Shown here in pieces: positions 10,500 through 23,000 of a DNA stretch of 64,000 bases. The stretch lies in contig CP136061.1 in assembly GCA_032622095.1 (NCBI GenBank), positions 40,119,797 through 40,183,796 on the forward strand, written 5' to 3'. How positions within the stretch are numbered: position 1 is the stretch's first letter; each line of letters starts with the position of its first letter. This DNA is from Siphonodentalium dalli (taxonomy: Eukaryota; Mollusca; Scaphopoda; Gadilida; Siphonodentaliidae). The position numbers and the translations under genes were made by a program. The notes under the pieces were generated by a model. That model did no database searches, was not told the DNA's origin, and worked only from the letters and a program-made list of their open reading frames with translations.

Positions 10500-10668
10500 T
10501 TTAAAAAGTTTTACCGACCGCGGTACAAATACTCTGACTCTCCTTGATGGAATTCTGAGAACGCGGAAGATCCTAAGCGGATCAATTAGAATTACAGACG
10601 CGGAATAAGTTTTTCCCTTCCGGAAAATTAACACTTTTAAGATGTCCTAGTCCATCATAAAAGATACC
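10500..10668 (-). repeat. Ngaro split direct repeat A1 (5' end of element)
   Basis: 169 bp, identical to 4494-4662 except at two positions. On the minus strand it begins ggtatcttttatgatgg and marks the element's 5' end, about 160 nt upstream of the Gag ATG, so it probably holds the promoter. Confidence 0.93.
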
Positions 10669-11060
10669 TCTACTGTGCGACAAAAGTGGTCGCGAAATTC
10701 AAAACAGCAGCGTCGTATTAGATAATAATTGGTGACGTCACAAAATCAGATATAGTCTATATACGACCCAAAGCGTCCGGCTTCGGTTCGTTATTACTTT
10801 AAATGCCTGGTCAAGTGTTCCTGCTAATGTGCTATGATGCGGTTGGGTCCTGCTGAATTGACATGATTCTGTTGCGGCAAACTAGAGCCCGAAGCCACCA
10901 TCGCACGCCGCCGCCGCCAGCCATATTGGCCACAAGCCGCCGCCAGCCATATTATCCTGACGTCAGCCACATGAAAAAAACTCCGCCATCGGAATTGCAA
11001 AATGGCTGAGGCGTGTGCATGGGCCTATATGTCAAGCACACCTTTACTTTGAATCTCAAA
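10669..11060. promoter_or_regulatory. CpG-richer block with two perfect CRE palindromes
   Basis: TGACGTCA occurs at 10733-10740 and 10958-10965, inside a locally GC/CpG-rich stretch with repeated gccgccgccagccatatt motifs. This resembles a promoter, but no downstream gene was found on either strand and it may belong to an unrecognised mobile element. Confidence 0.3.
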
Positions 11061-13548
11061 GAACTAAACCGCACTGCCTAATATCGGCATAATATGGACA
11101 CTACTTGGTTGTTATATTATCAGAACACCCGGGCTTCTCAATGTGGAAGAGACTATTCCAATGCATGCTTTCATATAACTGAATGGGAGCATCCATTCAG
11201 TATTGAAACTTGAAAGGGTTGAAATATAAATTGTTTATTTCGACTCGACTCACTGTCAGACATTGCTGGAATTTGTCAATATATGCACATAACCTGCTGT
11301 AGAATAGAATAGAAAATATTTTTGAAATATTATATATCATTACTATCGGAATAATCGTTCAATGATGCATGCATATATCGCAAGAATGATGCCAGTGATG
11401 ACAGCAGTCTGAAGTCGACAGAAGTCCCAATGTATCTTATACCGATTAGGTGGGAAACTACATAGTACATCTATGTGGGTTGACCACACGTATTCTTTTA
11501 GTGTTGGGCTTTTCCATAATGGCGAAAATAAACGAAGGACTTGGGGTCTATACTGGGTATTTAGGGCAATTTCGGAAATGAAAATACGCTGAATGATAAC
11601 GTCTCAGTCTGAGCCGCCATATTTCGTCAGCCACGAACGCATGGAACGTCGCGACTGAGTCGCGCCTTAGCTAGCTAACCATGCAGCCACGAAATTGGTT
11701 GAGCCAGCTGAAAAAGCTATTTGTCGTGGCTTCGGGGTCTATAGGGCAAACTGTTGCTGTTAATTAAATGTAAACAACAAGGACGGTTATATTTTTTTAA
11801 TTTGTCTTTTCATGTGTTCCGATAATCTGAACATTTACATGAAAAACCATTATGCGTCTCAAACATTCAAAAACATATTTATTGCGAAATATTTTTAATA
11901 CTGGTTGTATTAGTTGCTGAAAACGACAAGATGGTTATCGATGTCGTTTTAGAAACACCAGCGCAAGCATTATTATATTTTTCAAAAATATATACGTTCT
12001 TGGCCGTTTCATACACACACTGGTTTTGCCCTATACCCACACCATAGCAATTCGCCTACGAATGATAATTTTTATTTTTATTTTGCCTGGAAATAGGAAC
12101 ACTGGTTGAGGAAATTCTTACCCTTGGAACAAACGTCGCACTACCGGCGAATCTAATTCAATTAGAATTAGACTCGAGTTTAATTCATAATTCGTCTGTT
12201 GAAACAAACGTCGCATTTAATTCAAGACGAATCTAAATGATTTCTTGAAATGGCATAAAGCGTTCATAAGGGTTTTCGTCAAAACGGCTAAAATAGGAAG
12301 TTTTATATCGATTCTAAAACGTAAAATTTGGTGAAAAAATGTGGCTTTTGACTTCCAAGCGACGAAATTAATGTTACTATTCTGAGGAGTGGAAATTATT
12401 GATTTTATATCGCTATTTCGTAGGTATTTGATACATGATTCTTTAGGTGGTATTTTGCTTTGAACTTGTCTGAAAGAAATCAGGTCCAGTTTATTGTATA
12501 CGAAAACGTTGTACCGTTTTAAAAATTTAATAGCAAGTTGAGGTCAACGCGCTATATCACTATATATTGCGTCAGTATGCCTATCTAAAACCACGTGGTA
12601 AAATAACCATGGCGGGCAAGGACGTACGGCTATAGGGTCTCGGTTGGGGGGGGGGGGGGGGTAATAAATTTGCGTAATTCAATTTGCACCCCCTTGGCTG
12701 TTCCTTCACATGCATGGATAATAGCCTATTCTGAATGGATCAGTAGACTTGTGATCATGCACTGGGTGGACCATGGTTCTGCCAGTAGAAGAAAAATCAG
12801 AAATCTGAACCTGAAAATCCGATCATAGTTTGGCACAGCGGGAGAAAACTTTTGAACATGAAAACCGCAAAAACCTATATAGCATTATACTGGCCTCAAG
12901 CTTTCCAAGTGCTGACAATTTCCAACCTGACACCCCCACGAAGGTTGGAAAATTTCCAACTGATGACCATTTAAGTTCATAATTATGAACAGAAGCATAG
13001 GAAAATAATTAGCATTTTTTTTGGCTGGCCACGGGGGTCATGAGGGACCAGGACACAGGCCATTTCAGTCAAAATGTTGGACCAAAAGTAGGAAAATATG
13101 CAAATGTTGGTCTAAAACCAATAAATTCCCCAATAATTCATTGCTGGAAAATCAAATTACAAGAACAATTTCAACCCATCGTTGATGTTAAATTTACACA
13201 CATCCATGCACAGTATAGCGTGTATATCCAAACGGAATAAATGGATAGATGTGAATGGATAGATGTTTATTGTGACTCCGGTGAACTGATCTTGGACGCT
13301 GCTGTGTTCCTTCTGCATGCGTGCAACGCTATGCGGGGCACTCGTTCCTAATGCAGTGCGTTCTTTCACATGTATCCCGCTTTCTTTGTTATGTATCACT
13401 GTGTATATATTGTATTCTCTATACGTGTACAGTGTATATAAGCTGACTCTCCACAGAGGAGGTATTAAAGATATATCAAATCAGTAATTAAATTCGTGTT
13501 GACCACACGCATTCTTCGTCGATAGTGCGTCTACTCGCATTTATTTGC
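11061..13548. other. No gene recognised; repeat fragments
   Basis: Contains a CpG-rich patch at 11610-11760, which holds an inverted match (gtggcttcgggg) to gcccgaagccac near 10889; a poly-G tract at 12645-12661; a diverged copy of the fold-back at 13549 (12120-12230); and a copy of the repeat seen at the window start (13060-13150). Confidence 0.45.
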
Positions 13549-13620
13549 AACAAACGTCGCACTACCGACGAATCTAATTCAAATAATTGAATTCGATTCG
13601 TCGGTAGTGCGACGTTTGTT
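13549..13620. repeat. Fold-back palindrome
   Basis: Arms aacaaacgtcgcactaccga and its reverse complement enclose an A/T-rich loop; the stem is about 27 bp with few mismatches. A diverged relative is at 12131-12230. Confidence 0.75.
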
Positions 13621-13856
13621 CCAAGCGTTACTTATTTTGTGTTAAAGGCCCACTTAATTTTCGAACCCCCATGCAGATCACATATATAAAATATATGTCA
13701 TATTATATACCATTTGAAAGAGGAAGCTCCAAAATATTGTATTATCAACTTATCCGGTGTAATAAACTGTGAACATGTTGTTGTTGTTGTTTTGGAGCTA
13801 CTGGCGTGTTTTGTTGTTTGTTTGTTTTTAAATCTGGATTGCAGATCAAATTGTAT

Positions 13857-13921
13857 TATTTTCAATGGAGGGGAATAACTTAAATCTTATAGATAGAGTT
13901 ATTCCCCTTCCATTGAAAATG
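13857..13921. repeat. Small inverted repeat
   Basis: attttcaatggaggggaata is matched by its inverse near 13896-13921 (ttattccccttccattgaaa), with a central loop of about 17 nt. Confidence 0.65.
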
Positions 13922-14422
13922 CATTTTTAGTTTGCATTCTGTGAGTCAAAACGGAATTACATTGTGTGAAAGTAGAGTGCGGGAGCGAATATATAGAGTG
14001 ACACGGGCAGAAAATAATACAAAGGCCGTCATGGAATGGCTGTCAAAATGGCCGCGCGAAACCAAGCCACCACGAAGAAAGCAACATAATTATTGGATAA
14101 CCACATTCGAGTGAAAATACGGATTGGCAATATACAAGTTTGTTAAATAGCTTTTAAAATATACAGATCATTAAACAGAGCCTTCTGAAGGATTTATCGG
14201 TCACTGCAACGCAAGTCAAACCCCCAATGATTTACGTCTTTAAAGTTTGGGTTTTCTGATTATCCAACATCTAACTGTCGGGCCAAAAATAATAATTTCA
14301 GGCATGCAACACACGAAGTAATTTTTCGCCACACAGTGCACAGTATGTCATGCGGCATGGTGATTAATTACTGAATGATACTGCAGTGGATACCCTTGTG
14401 GTAGAAATGCTAATTACATTTC

Positions 14423-14582
14423 CTGAATTGTTAACACTCTCTGTGATAATATTGCACACACATGCATATGTCGCAATGCTTATTATACTGCAAAGAAACA
14501 CTCCTGAATTGTTAACACTCTCTGTGATAATATTGCACACACACATGTCGCAATGCTTATTATACTGTAAAGAAACACTCAT
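14423..14582. repeat. Tandem duplication of about 80 bp
   Basis: tgaattgttaacactctctg and the rest of the segment occur twice head to tail with small differences. Confidence 0.8.
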
Positions 14583-14867
14583 ATCTTCAAAAGATTAGCA
14601 TCGAATCTCACCAACTCAAATAGATGGTACATCGTTTATGCAAGATTAATTTTCATGCTGCTACCAAACCAGTTTCTTAGTAGATAATTGTGTACACTGT
14701 TAGTTTTCAGTATCTTTTTGATCGAAAATACTCACGCTAAATATCAGGTGATCATCATTTAAACATGTTATTTCAACATTGAATATTCACACAATGTTGC
14801 TATTTGTGAGATGGATATGTGTAACATTAGGGAGAAGGGGTAAACGCGGTGATGCCGTTACAGAATA

Positions 14868-15079
14868 CAGCAATGCCCTAAGTAATCGACTATTAACCAC
14901 AGCAGAATTATGGGTAACTTTCAGGATTTAATCGGAAATATGGCTTGTTGCCATTCATTGGAAAGCTCTCGGGGAAGAGCTTTCCGATGAATGGCAACAA
15001 GCCCTATTTCAGACTAAAGCCTGAAAAGTTACCCATAATTCTGCTGTGGTTAAGGAGTCGATTACTTTGGGCATTACTG
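14868..15079. mobile_element. TA-flanked mariner/Tc1-type fold-back MITE, copy 1
   Basis: Begins cagcaatgccctaagtaatc, ends gggcattactg, and has TA on both sides. The whole element is one long inverted repeat around gaaagctctcggggaagagc. CAGT-type ends with TA target sites are typical of the Tc1/mariner superfamily. No transposase. Confidence 0.8.
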
Positions 15080-15502
15080 TACATAGTAAATGTGGCTTTG
15101 GTGAATACAACCAATTATAATTTCCAGGTATAAACACAGTCTCCATCAGAGTATGTAGGCAACTTTTGTCCAGTTTACAATTTATTGAAGATAGTCTATG
15201 GTACTTGTGTTTCGATAAATTGCATTCATAGTATACCACCATGCATTCTTTTGATAAAAGTGAAATATATGTGTTTCATTCTCGGAGGCACCTCCTTCAA
15301 TTTATTGTGAATTGTGCATTAACTGGAATAGCTACCACAGATATTCAGCATTTTTTCATACCAACAGCCATTTTGGAAGCCATCTTTGATCGTGAATTTT
15401 CCAATGTTCTGATTTTTTTGCAGATTTTGTATATGTGTTCCTTGTATTTTCAGCATCTAATGACACCAAAATCAGCTTGTATCCAATTTCTTCCCAGTTC
15501 AA

Positions 15503-15695
15503 ATCTCCCACAACCACTATAAAGGCAGCCATATAGGGGGAAAAGCACAACCACTATAAAGGCAGCCATATAGGGGAAAAAACACAACCACTATAAAGGC
15601 AGCCATATAGGGGAAAAAACACAACCACTATAAAGGCAGCCATATAGGGGGAAAAGCACAACCACTATAAAGGCAGCCATATAGGGGAAAAAACA
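15503..15695. repeat. 37- to 39-bp minisatellite, 5 copies
   Basis: Unit cacaaccactataaaggcag plus ccatataggggraaaa; nearly identical copies. Confidence 0.85.
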
Positions 15696-15954
15696 ACAGT
15701 GATATATCTTTAAATGTTTTATTGATACTTTGATAGCTAAAATATAAATATCACAGCCATGATATGCTTTCAACAATACAGTAATAAGTTAACATGGTAA
15801 TATCGTAAAATAGTGACTTATTTAAATTAATTATTAAATTATGACATTTTAATATGCAGGGGTTAATATTAAGCCAGTTAATCAAATCATGGAACGTTTC
15901 ATGGTAGATTGTTCAAGTGATAAACTCAGGTCCATGGCACAATGAAAGTCAATA

Positions 15955-16127
15955 CAGTAATGCCCTAATTAATCGACCCCCTAACCACAGCAGAATTATG
16001 GGTAACTTTTCAGGATTTAGTCGAGAGCTTTCCGATGAATGGCAACAAGCCATATTTCCGACTAAATCCTGAAAAGTTACCCATAATTCTGCTGTGGTTA
16101 GGGAGTCGATTAATTAGGGCATTACTG
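15955..16127. mobile_element. TA-flanked mariner-type fold-back MITE, copy 2
   Basis: Same family as 14868-15079: cagtaatgccctaattaatc to gggcattactg, TA flanks. It is about 40 nt shorter because part of the left arm is deleted. Confidence 0.8.
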
Positions 16128-16135
16128 TACATCAT

Positions 16136-16597
16136 CTTTCAAGACTTAACTATATTCTCCCATCATATATGTTATAACTATATTCTCCCATCATATATGT
16201 TATAACTATATTCTCCCATCATATATGTTATAACTATATTCTCCCATCATATATGTTATAACTATATTCTCCCATCATATATCTTATAACTATATTCTCC
16301 CATCATATATCTTATAACTATATTCTCCCATCATATATCTTATAACTATATTCTCCAATCATATATCTTATAACTATATTCTCCCATCATATATCTTATA
16401 ACTATATTCTCCCATCATATATCTTATAACTATATTCTCCCATCATATATCTTATAACTATATTCTCCCATCATATATCTTATAACTATATTCTCCCATC
16501 ATATATCTTATAACTATATTCTCCCATCATATATCTTATAACTATATTCTCCCATCATATATCTTATAACTATATTCTCCCATCATATATCTTACTA
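16136..16597. repeat. 28-bp satellite, main block
   Basis: Unit ttataactatattctcccat plus catatatc, about 16 copies. It resumes at 17208-17292 on the far side of an inserted element. Confidence 0.9.
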
Positions 16598-17207
16598 GCC
16601 GATGAGCCCGACGTTGTCCGGGCTATTCAAAAACCAAATTTCAAGTCGATAGCTCTACCCTATTTCCGAGATCTGGTCTGCGGATGCGCGAAGCTGGCGT
16701 TGCACGGGCTCGGCGACCCGATAAAATTCGTATCCGGGGCAAGATACATTCACATACCAAATTTCAAGTCGATAGCTCCACCAGTTTCCGAGATCTCGTC
16801 TGCACATGCGCGAATCTGGCGTCGCACGGGCTCGGCGACCCGATAAAATTCGTATCCGGGGCAAGATACATTCACATACCAAATTTCAAGTCGATAGCTC
16901 CACCCGTTTCCGAGATCTCGTCTGCGCATGTGCGAAGCTGGCGTCGCACGGGCTCGGCGACACGATAGAATTCGTATCCGGGGCAAGATACATTCACATA
17001 GCAAATTTCAAGTCGATAGCTCCACCCGTTTCCGAGATATCGTCTGCGCATGTGCTGCACGGGCGTCGCACGGGCTCGCCAATACGACAACGACGACCGC
17101 CTTTTCGTACCAAGTTTCGTCCCGATCGGTCGAGAATCGTAGATTTGTATAAATGACAGACAAACATACAGACAGACAGACAGACAGAGGTCTTCAAAAT
17201 ATATATG
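16598..17207 (+). mobile_element. RTE-like non-LTR fragment with internal 122-bp repeats, inside the satellite
   Basis: Starts actagccgatgagcccgacg ttgtccggg and ends in a (cagacaga)n run. Internally the block ccaaatttcaagtcgatagc ... gggctcggcgacccgata is repeated three to four times with a period of about 122 bp. This arrangement (actagc...gttgyccggg at one end, cagacagacag at the other) is common in RTE-type elements and their derivatives; the family is inferred. It splits the 28-bp satellite, so it arrived after the array formed. Confidence 0.6.
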
Positions 17208-17292
17208 AGATAACTATATTCTCCCATCATATATCTTATAACTATATTCTCCCATCATATATCTTATAACTATATTCTCCCATCATATATCT
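17208..17292. repeat. 28-bp satellite, block after the insertion
   Basis: Three further copies of the same unit as 16136-16597. Confidence 0.85.
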
Positions 17293-17363
17293 TCACTAAT
17301 AATGTTCTATACGTGCTCCTAAATGAAAGTTTGCAATAGCATCAGTTTGTCCAATAAAATTCT

Positions 17364-18360
17364 AATGGACCATTCCACAGCTGTCAATAAAATAATTATT
17401 CGCAGATATTTTCTACCAATCAGTGACTGAGCCGGTCGCTTACTGCAATGAAAATTCTTTATTCACCCTAAATTTGCATACTTTCAGTATTAAATTAAAA
17501 CAACTTTTTTGTTGTCAAATCATAATATACTGAAATTTCTATTGGCACCATGGTGTTGGAAATTCATCCATCATTATTCAACATTGATTTCATTTTGCGT
17601 GACACTTGTCATAATTTTCAAAATTAAAGGCGAAAAAGAATGTATGTTCTTTGGTGTCTTAAAGGCATGGGCAGCGTTCATTGCAGAAATATTCATATTT
17701 GTTCAAACCGCCATCAACAGAAGGAACATTAAAATATATATAGTTTTGCTCATAAGCCAAACATAATCAGCGCGTAAATAGTATATTGTCGTCAAGACGT
17801 ACGATGGTGTACGTAAACAAGAACCTGCTCGTGTTACAGAAGTTTTGCTTCTGTTTACATAACACAGCGCAATTCTCTTGCTTAATCACACACAAATGAT
17901 ATAAACGCTCTTTATTATTTCCATGTCAGGAAAACAGTAACAAATAACGCTCTTTATGTTTACCATATCTTGATCTAAACAAAAGCCAGGTTCTGTAACG
18001 TTTTTTGCTTTTGTTTACATAACAAAGGAAGAACATTTGACAATAACATACTTTTTATGCCATTTTTATTATTGGTATAAGTACAAAGTCTGTCTATATT
18101 TTACTATTCTTTCGGTTTATGGCAGTTTTTGATGGAGCTGAATATTTTAACAGCATACACACTGCCAACGCCGCCCATATCTTTAATATAGCATAAGAAC
18201 AAGCTCTGTTAAACTAATTAAACTATTTCTGCAGATGCCTTGTTTCCAACTAGGATTTTTGTTTACATAACCATTCACAGTGAAACATATGAGACATTTA
18301 AAGTACCCTTAAAGTAATTGAAAAGTTATTTATTTCAATCAATTGTAATTGTAATTAAGT
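17364..18360. other. No gene recognised; dispersed repeats
   Basis: 17364-17500 (ccacagctgtcaataaaata ... gagccggtcgcttactgcaa) matches 21228-21365 in an ECT2L intron, so it is a dispersed repeat. Diverged copies of a block ending in gcttytgtttacataac recur near 17850, 18010 and 18255. Confidence 0.5.
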
Positions 18361-18824
18361 GTGGAAAGCTCCATTGCATTATGCAAGTTTGATGATATGA
18401 GTCAAAACAATGTGACCATCGTCCAAACTGTTGCTAGGAGACACTGCAGACACAATCATCTGCTCAAATATATATGCCTAGAAATTGTGCAATCCCTCCC
18501 ATCGTCCATGATTGGCATCACACCCCAGAGTAAAATTGGAAGACAACCTGCAGACCCATATGATATTATAAGTAATCTTCATTCAATATATTATGCTACA
18601 GTTTTCCCAGAGATAATGGTCAGGTTCAATTGCAATGTCATGTAACATCTGACATCTAGAACTAGAGACTATTCGTTGTGATATATGGCACGAAAAATCA
18701 TACAATGACAATACAACAATGTATTTTTATACATTACACGCTGCTTTCAGGCACCAGTGATTGTTGTATATCAATAATGGATACCTTTCGCATAATGAAC
18801 TGCTACTGACAGGAATTAAGAATA

Positions 18825-19037
18825 CAGTAATGCCCTAAATAATCGACTACTTAATCACAGCAGAAGTATGTGTAATTTTTCAGGATTTAGTTGGAAATAT
18901 GGCATGTTGCCATTCATCAGAAAGCTTTCACTGAGAGTTTTCCGATGAATGGCGACAAGCCATATTTCCAACTAAATCCTGAAAAATTACCTATAATTCT
19001 GCTGTGGTTAAGGAGTCGATTATTTAGGGCATTACTG
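18825..19037. mobile_element. TA-flanked mariner-type fold-back MITE, copy 3
   Basis: cagtaatgccctaaataatc to gggcattactg, TA on both sides, nearly full-length inverted arms. Confidence 0.82.
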
Positions 19038-19445
19038 TAGCTTATAATAGTGGTAAATTTTGCATAGAGTAAAAAAACATTTTGCAGAATTGACGACTAC
19101 AAATCCATTAGTGAGTAAATAATGGTGTTTAAACTTCTCAAACTAGTATAGGGTGATATGATTCGGTCTGTAGTGATTGTTTTATACTTAACTATGTTGT
19201 TATCAGGTCATACATAGTCAGTGGTAAAATTGATGATTGAATTCAAAGCTTGTGTGCACATGCTTGTTATCGTAACTATAGATATGGCAAAAAGACAACT
19301 CATAGAAAGAACACAAATTCTAGTGACATAGTACCCCAGTTGTAATTCTTATCAGTTTTAGTTCATTATGCCTAAGGTGTCCATTATGTCGCATCTAGAC
19401 CCCAACTTGCATCTATATTGTTTAGAAGCAATTTTCAAAGAGTGG

Positions 19446-19708
19446 ATAACCCTTTCTTGACGGGAGCTCAGCTGGTGCAGAATTAAAGATCCTGTGCCAA
19501 TGCATTCTCTTATATATGCGAGTCTCCCATAGGAAACCTTGCATACATAAGAGAATACACTGGCTTACAAAGTCAAGGTAAATATTGTTAGGCCAATGTA
19601 TTCTCTTACATATGCGAGGCTCCCTATGGGAAACTCGCAAATATAAGAGAATGCATTGGCACAGGGTGTTCGCAAAATTTCAGGAAGCTCCAGTCATGGA
19701 AGTGTTAA
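19446..19708. mobile_element. TTAA-type MITE, family C (cctttcttgacgggagct TIR)
   Basis: Left end ataaccctttcttgacggga, right end agctccagtcatggaagtgttaa, so the termini are inverted. Inside are two copies of the palindromic 'gcattctcttayatatgcgag' module. TTAA at the right border suggests piggyBac-type mobilisation. It lies about 210 nt beyond the ECT2L stop codon. Confidence 0.7.
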
Positions 19709-19919
19709 GGTGGACAAAATATCGACCAAATTGGGTGCTGAATGTCGATGTTGATTCTGTTTCGTTAGATGGAGATTGGACACACATGTTAACAATACAT
19801 ATTTCACTGAACTTTTCCACTTTGTGAAATCATTTCTTACAGTCCAACACATGTATACATTGAGACCATTTCTGAAAATACTGGAAATATAATACTCCTA
19901 TATAATTTGTGTGGAGAAT

Positions 19920-20050
19920 TTAACGGTCCTCTATGGCTCCCCGGATTGTCTCCTCCATTAGGCTGACCCAGTTCTGCTGCTCCTCCGGCGTGCTGGCCGC
20001 ACAGATGTACTCCCGTTTAGGTGTACACATTTTAAATCCATTGCGTACAA
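19920..20050 (-). CDS. ECT2L: ECT2L-like terminal exon N (residues 615-657), PH C-terminal helix and stop
   Basis: The acceptor is tcattttcAG. The exon encodes FVRNGFKMCTPKREYICAAS then TPEEQQNWVSLMEETIRGAI, with the conserved PH Trp, and stops at TAA (19922-19920). It is clearly more GC-rich than its surroundings. No AATAAA is obvious in the next 200 nt on the minus strand. Confidence 0.92.
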
Positions 20051-23000
20051 CTGAAAATGAAAACAAATAATGTACATTAGGCCTAATGTTTACAGGAAAA
20101 TGCCAATAACAGTTAAACACTCTTTATTTCCACATAATGTTGATTAAGGTAGCGTGTGGGATTAACCATCAGGTGACTGAAAGCCACGATCAAATCACGT
20201 TGAATTTCATGTTATTTAGGTAACGAGTCGAAACATTATGTGACATGCGCTTAGCATGGCATATAGTCAGCAATCTGCAACTGATGATGATCTTATCAAA
20301 ACATTTTGGCATCTTTTTAACTCATTGGGAGTATTTTTCAAAAATTTATAAATTCTACTTTTGGCATTAAATGAAATCTTGTTTTTGTGGGGTACATTCT
20401 AAAACCATTTTCAAAATTCCAATAAACCGCCCCAGGATCCAGCTTCCACCTCAAAATTCATGTCATCAGAACGAGGAGCAATTTGTCTGCAAGAAAATGG
20501 GACCTTGGTCATCATCACATTTAGCCTCGAATCTTCTTTAATATGCCTAGCAGACAACCTCCCGTTTCTTTTGATATCCATACATTTATGCACCACCTTC
20601 ATTATGTGGGGAAATTATGTGACGGATAGGTTGTAAGCCATTATTTCTTTCACTCTACTTATGTTGACAAACGGAAAGGCCGTAAGGTCCGTCAGCCAGT
20701 GCTCCATGCTGACTTGTTATTATCATTTTGCAGTATAATGTACTTCACACAGCTGGTGCATGATATAGTACAAAGTATTTGGGGAGATAAAAGTAAATAT
20801 ATTGAGAACAATATTATTTAGAATGGGATACTAAGGCATATTATGCCATATTGTATGCAATTGTGACTAATTCAAATTAATTGCATTGAATAAAATGTGC
20901 TTACTTAATCACAGAGCCGCAAACAAATAGTAATGAAACTGAAACCATAGATTAAATTTAGGAAGAAGAAAATAGCATACCAGGTTTATCCAGAAATTAC
21001 TGCACATAATTATTGCGCCAATCACTTTGTTTAATCATTCCAAATCCCGCTATCATAATGGAATGCCTATTCAAGGGTTTTCCAACATTTCAAGGATTTA
21101 TACATGGCTATTACTCAAGGGTTTTCAAGGAGTTAGGTGAAATCCAAGGGCCTTGAAAAATTTCATATTCAAGAGTGTTCAAGGAAATTCAAGGAGCCGC
21201 AGGAACCATGAGTCCATGACTGAAATGGACCTTTCCACAGCTGTCAATCAAATAAATATTCGCAGATAATTTCTGCCAATCAGCGACTGAGCCGGTCGCT
21301 TGCTGCAATAAAAATTCTTTGTTCACCCTATTTTTGATATCAGTGAATACATTCAGTGTTAAAAAGTTCACTGAAAAAGTACACTTACATTTGGAATCTG
21401 GTACAGCATGGACCTGTAGATTGACCAAACTAATACTGGCATCAAATTTGTAAATATATTCTATAGCACGACTGAATGGGAAATTCTTCGATGTCCTCTT
21501 TGTGATTACAACAGCATCGTTGAATAGGTACAGCCCTAGCATCTCCACGTGTTTGAATACTCTGTAAGACAAGAAAGAATAATTTCATCATAAGCTGTCA
21601 ATTCACGAAATACTGTAAAACAATTGGTTGTCACCAGGGTCCGCGATGAACCAATATTTATATTGCCAAATTATTTGCCAAATGAAAATATTTTTGCCAA
21701 ATTCTTTTAGAATTTGCCAAATGTTATCCCCAATAGTAACATTTTCTGCAAAATTATTTCGACACTCGCAGTTTGAACGACGTTTGATATCGATAGGAAA
21801 GCAGTTCGTTAATAATTATATGTTATACAGTGACTTCGTCAGGATAAATTATATTTAAATACATAACATAATTAGCATTAATAATATTAGTATATTTCTC
21901 GGTACGCAAGACATTTATAAAAATAACCGGCACGGCATGAGTTAATTTACTAATGTTTGTTGCACTCTTAGCTTTGCACACGACCTTTTCTATTCACTCA
22001 TCCCATGCGCCCTAAATTTAGAGTGGTCAACAAACATTTGATTGCCCGGACCTCGTGATCGAACATTTAACACGCACACACAAACAGGTCACTTGTTAAT
22101 ACCTGGAGCTGAGGGCAACATCTCCTCACATGTTTGGATCAATATAAAACATACACTTATGCTCTTTAACGCTCTTGACTTTTGTCAATACAGACAAGGT
22201 AATTATTGTAACACAAATTTGGTCGTTTAAACACATGTCATTTCATCACTTTGTTGAACTTGGTTTTTAGTTATTGGAGAACCTAGTAAATAATTTAGTA
22301 GTCTTAATGTTAACTAATTTTCAATAGGGGGGGGAGTTTTAAAAAAGGAAATAAGAAATATTTGTACATGGACAAAGATATAGTCCACATAAAGTAAAGT
22401 TTCGAGAATAATATAAAGGGTGAAGTCATTTACGCTAACTTTAAATGATATATCTCATTCCCACATTTTGTATTATTATTAGGATGTTTTAATAATTTCA
22501 GAGTCTACCAACTACGATGTGTGTATACGATGTGCTTAATATTTGATGGGCTAGATATAAAGCCGACTTTCATGCTATACAGAATTTCATTTATATAAAA
22601 GTATAGAGACTCATAAGGTGAGATCGTTCCTTTCTTAAATACCCTGTTCATCACACGTATCTATATACCACTCAAATATTCAGAGAGGCTAAAGTTTACA
22701 AATGACTGTCGTGCTCGCCAGAGTTAGCCAGGAACCCCTATACCCACGGTGTGCGACATATACTTGCATCTATATTGTGGTTTATCATACAAAAATAAAC
22801 AAATTACCAAACAATAAAATGGTAGAAGGGTTGCTTCATCAGAAGGGAACATCACAAGAGGATTAGCTGTATAAACACCACCATCATGCTAAATACGGGT
22901 AATCCCTCCACCCAATCGATATTAATGCTATCAGACTAACTGCATCTTAATGGAGGTGTTAACTTTTCCGGAACCATATAAAACACCACTAATATAATTC

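Larger units (their letters stand above)
4291..10668 (-). mobile_element. Ngaro-type (DIRS-order) YR retrotransposon, nearly complete
   Basis: Read on the minus strand the order is A1 (10668-10500), Gag, RT-RNase H, tyrosine recombinase-SGNH, B1 (4823-4663), A2 (4662-4494), 42 nt, B2 (4451-4291). This split direct-repeat plan (A1-ORFs-B1-A2-B2) and the tyrosine recombinase in place of a DDE integrase define Ngaro/DIRS-order elements, which are thought to integrate through a circular DNA intermediate and leave no target duplication. A1/A2 differ at 2 of 169 positions and B1/B2 at 2 of 161, so the insertion is young. Two of the three main ORFs look intact; Gag is split by a +1 frame change. Confidence 0.93.

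Noticed and set aside
20411-20602. Minus-strand ORF between ECT2L exons M and N as a coding exon
   Set aside because: M and N join directly (PDSK-FVRNGF) in phase within the PH domain; this ORF has no PH similarity.
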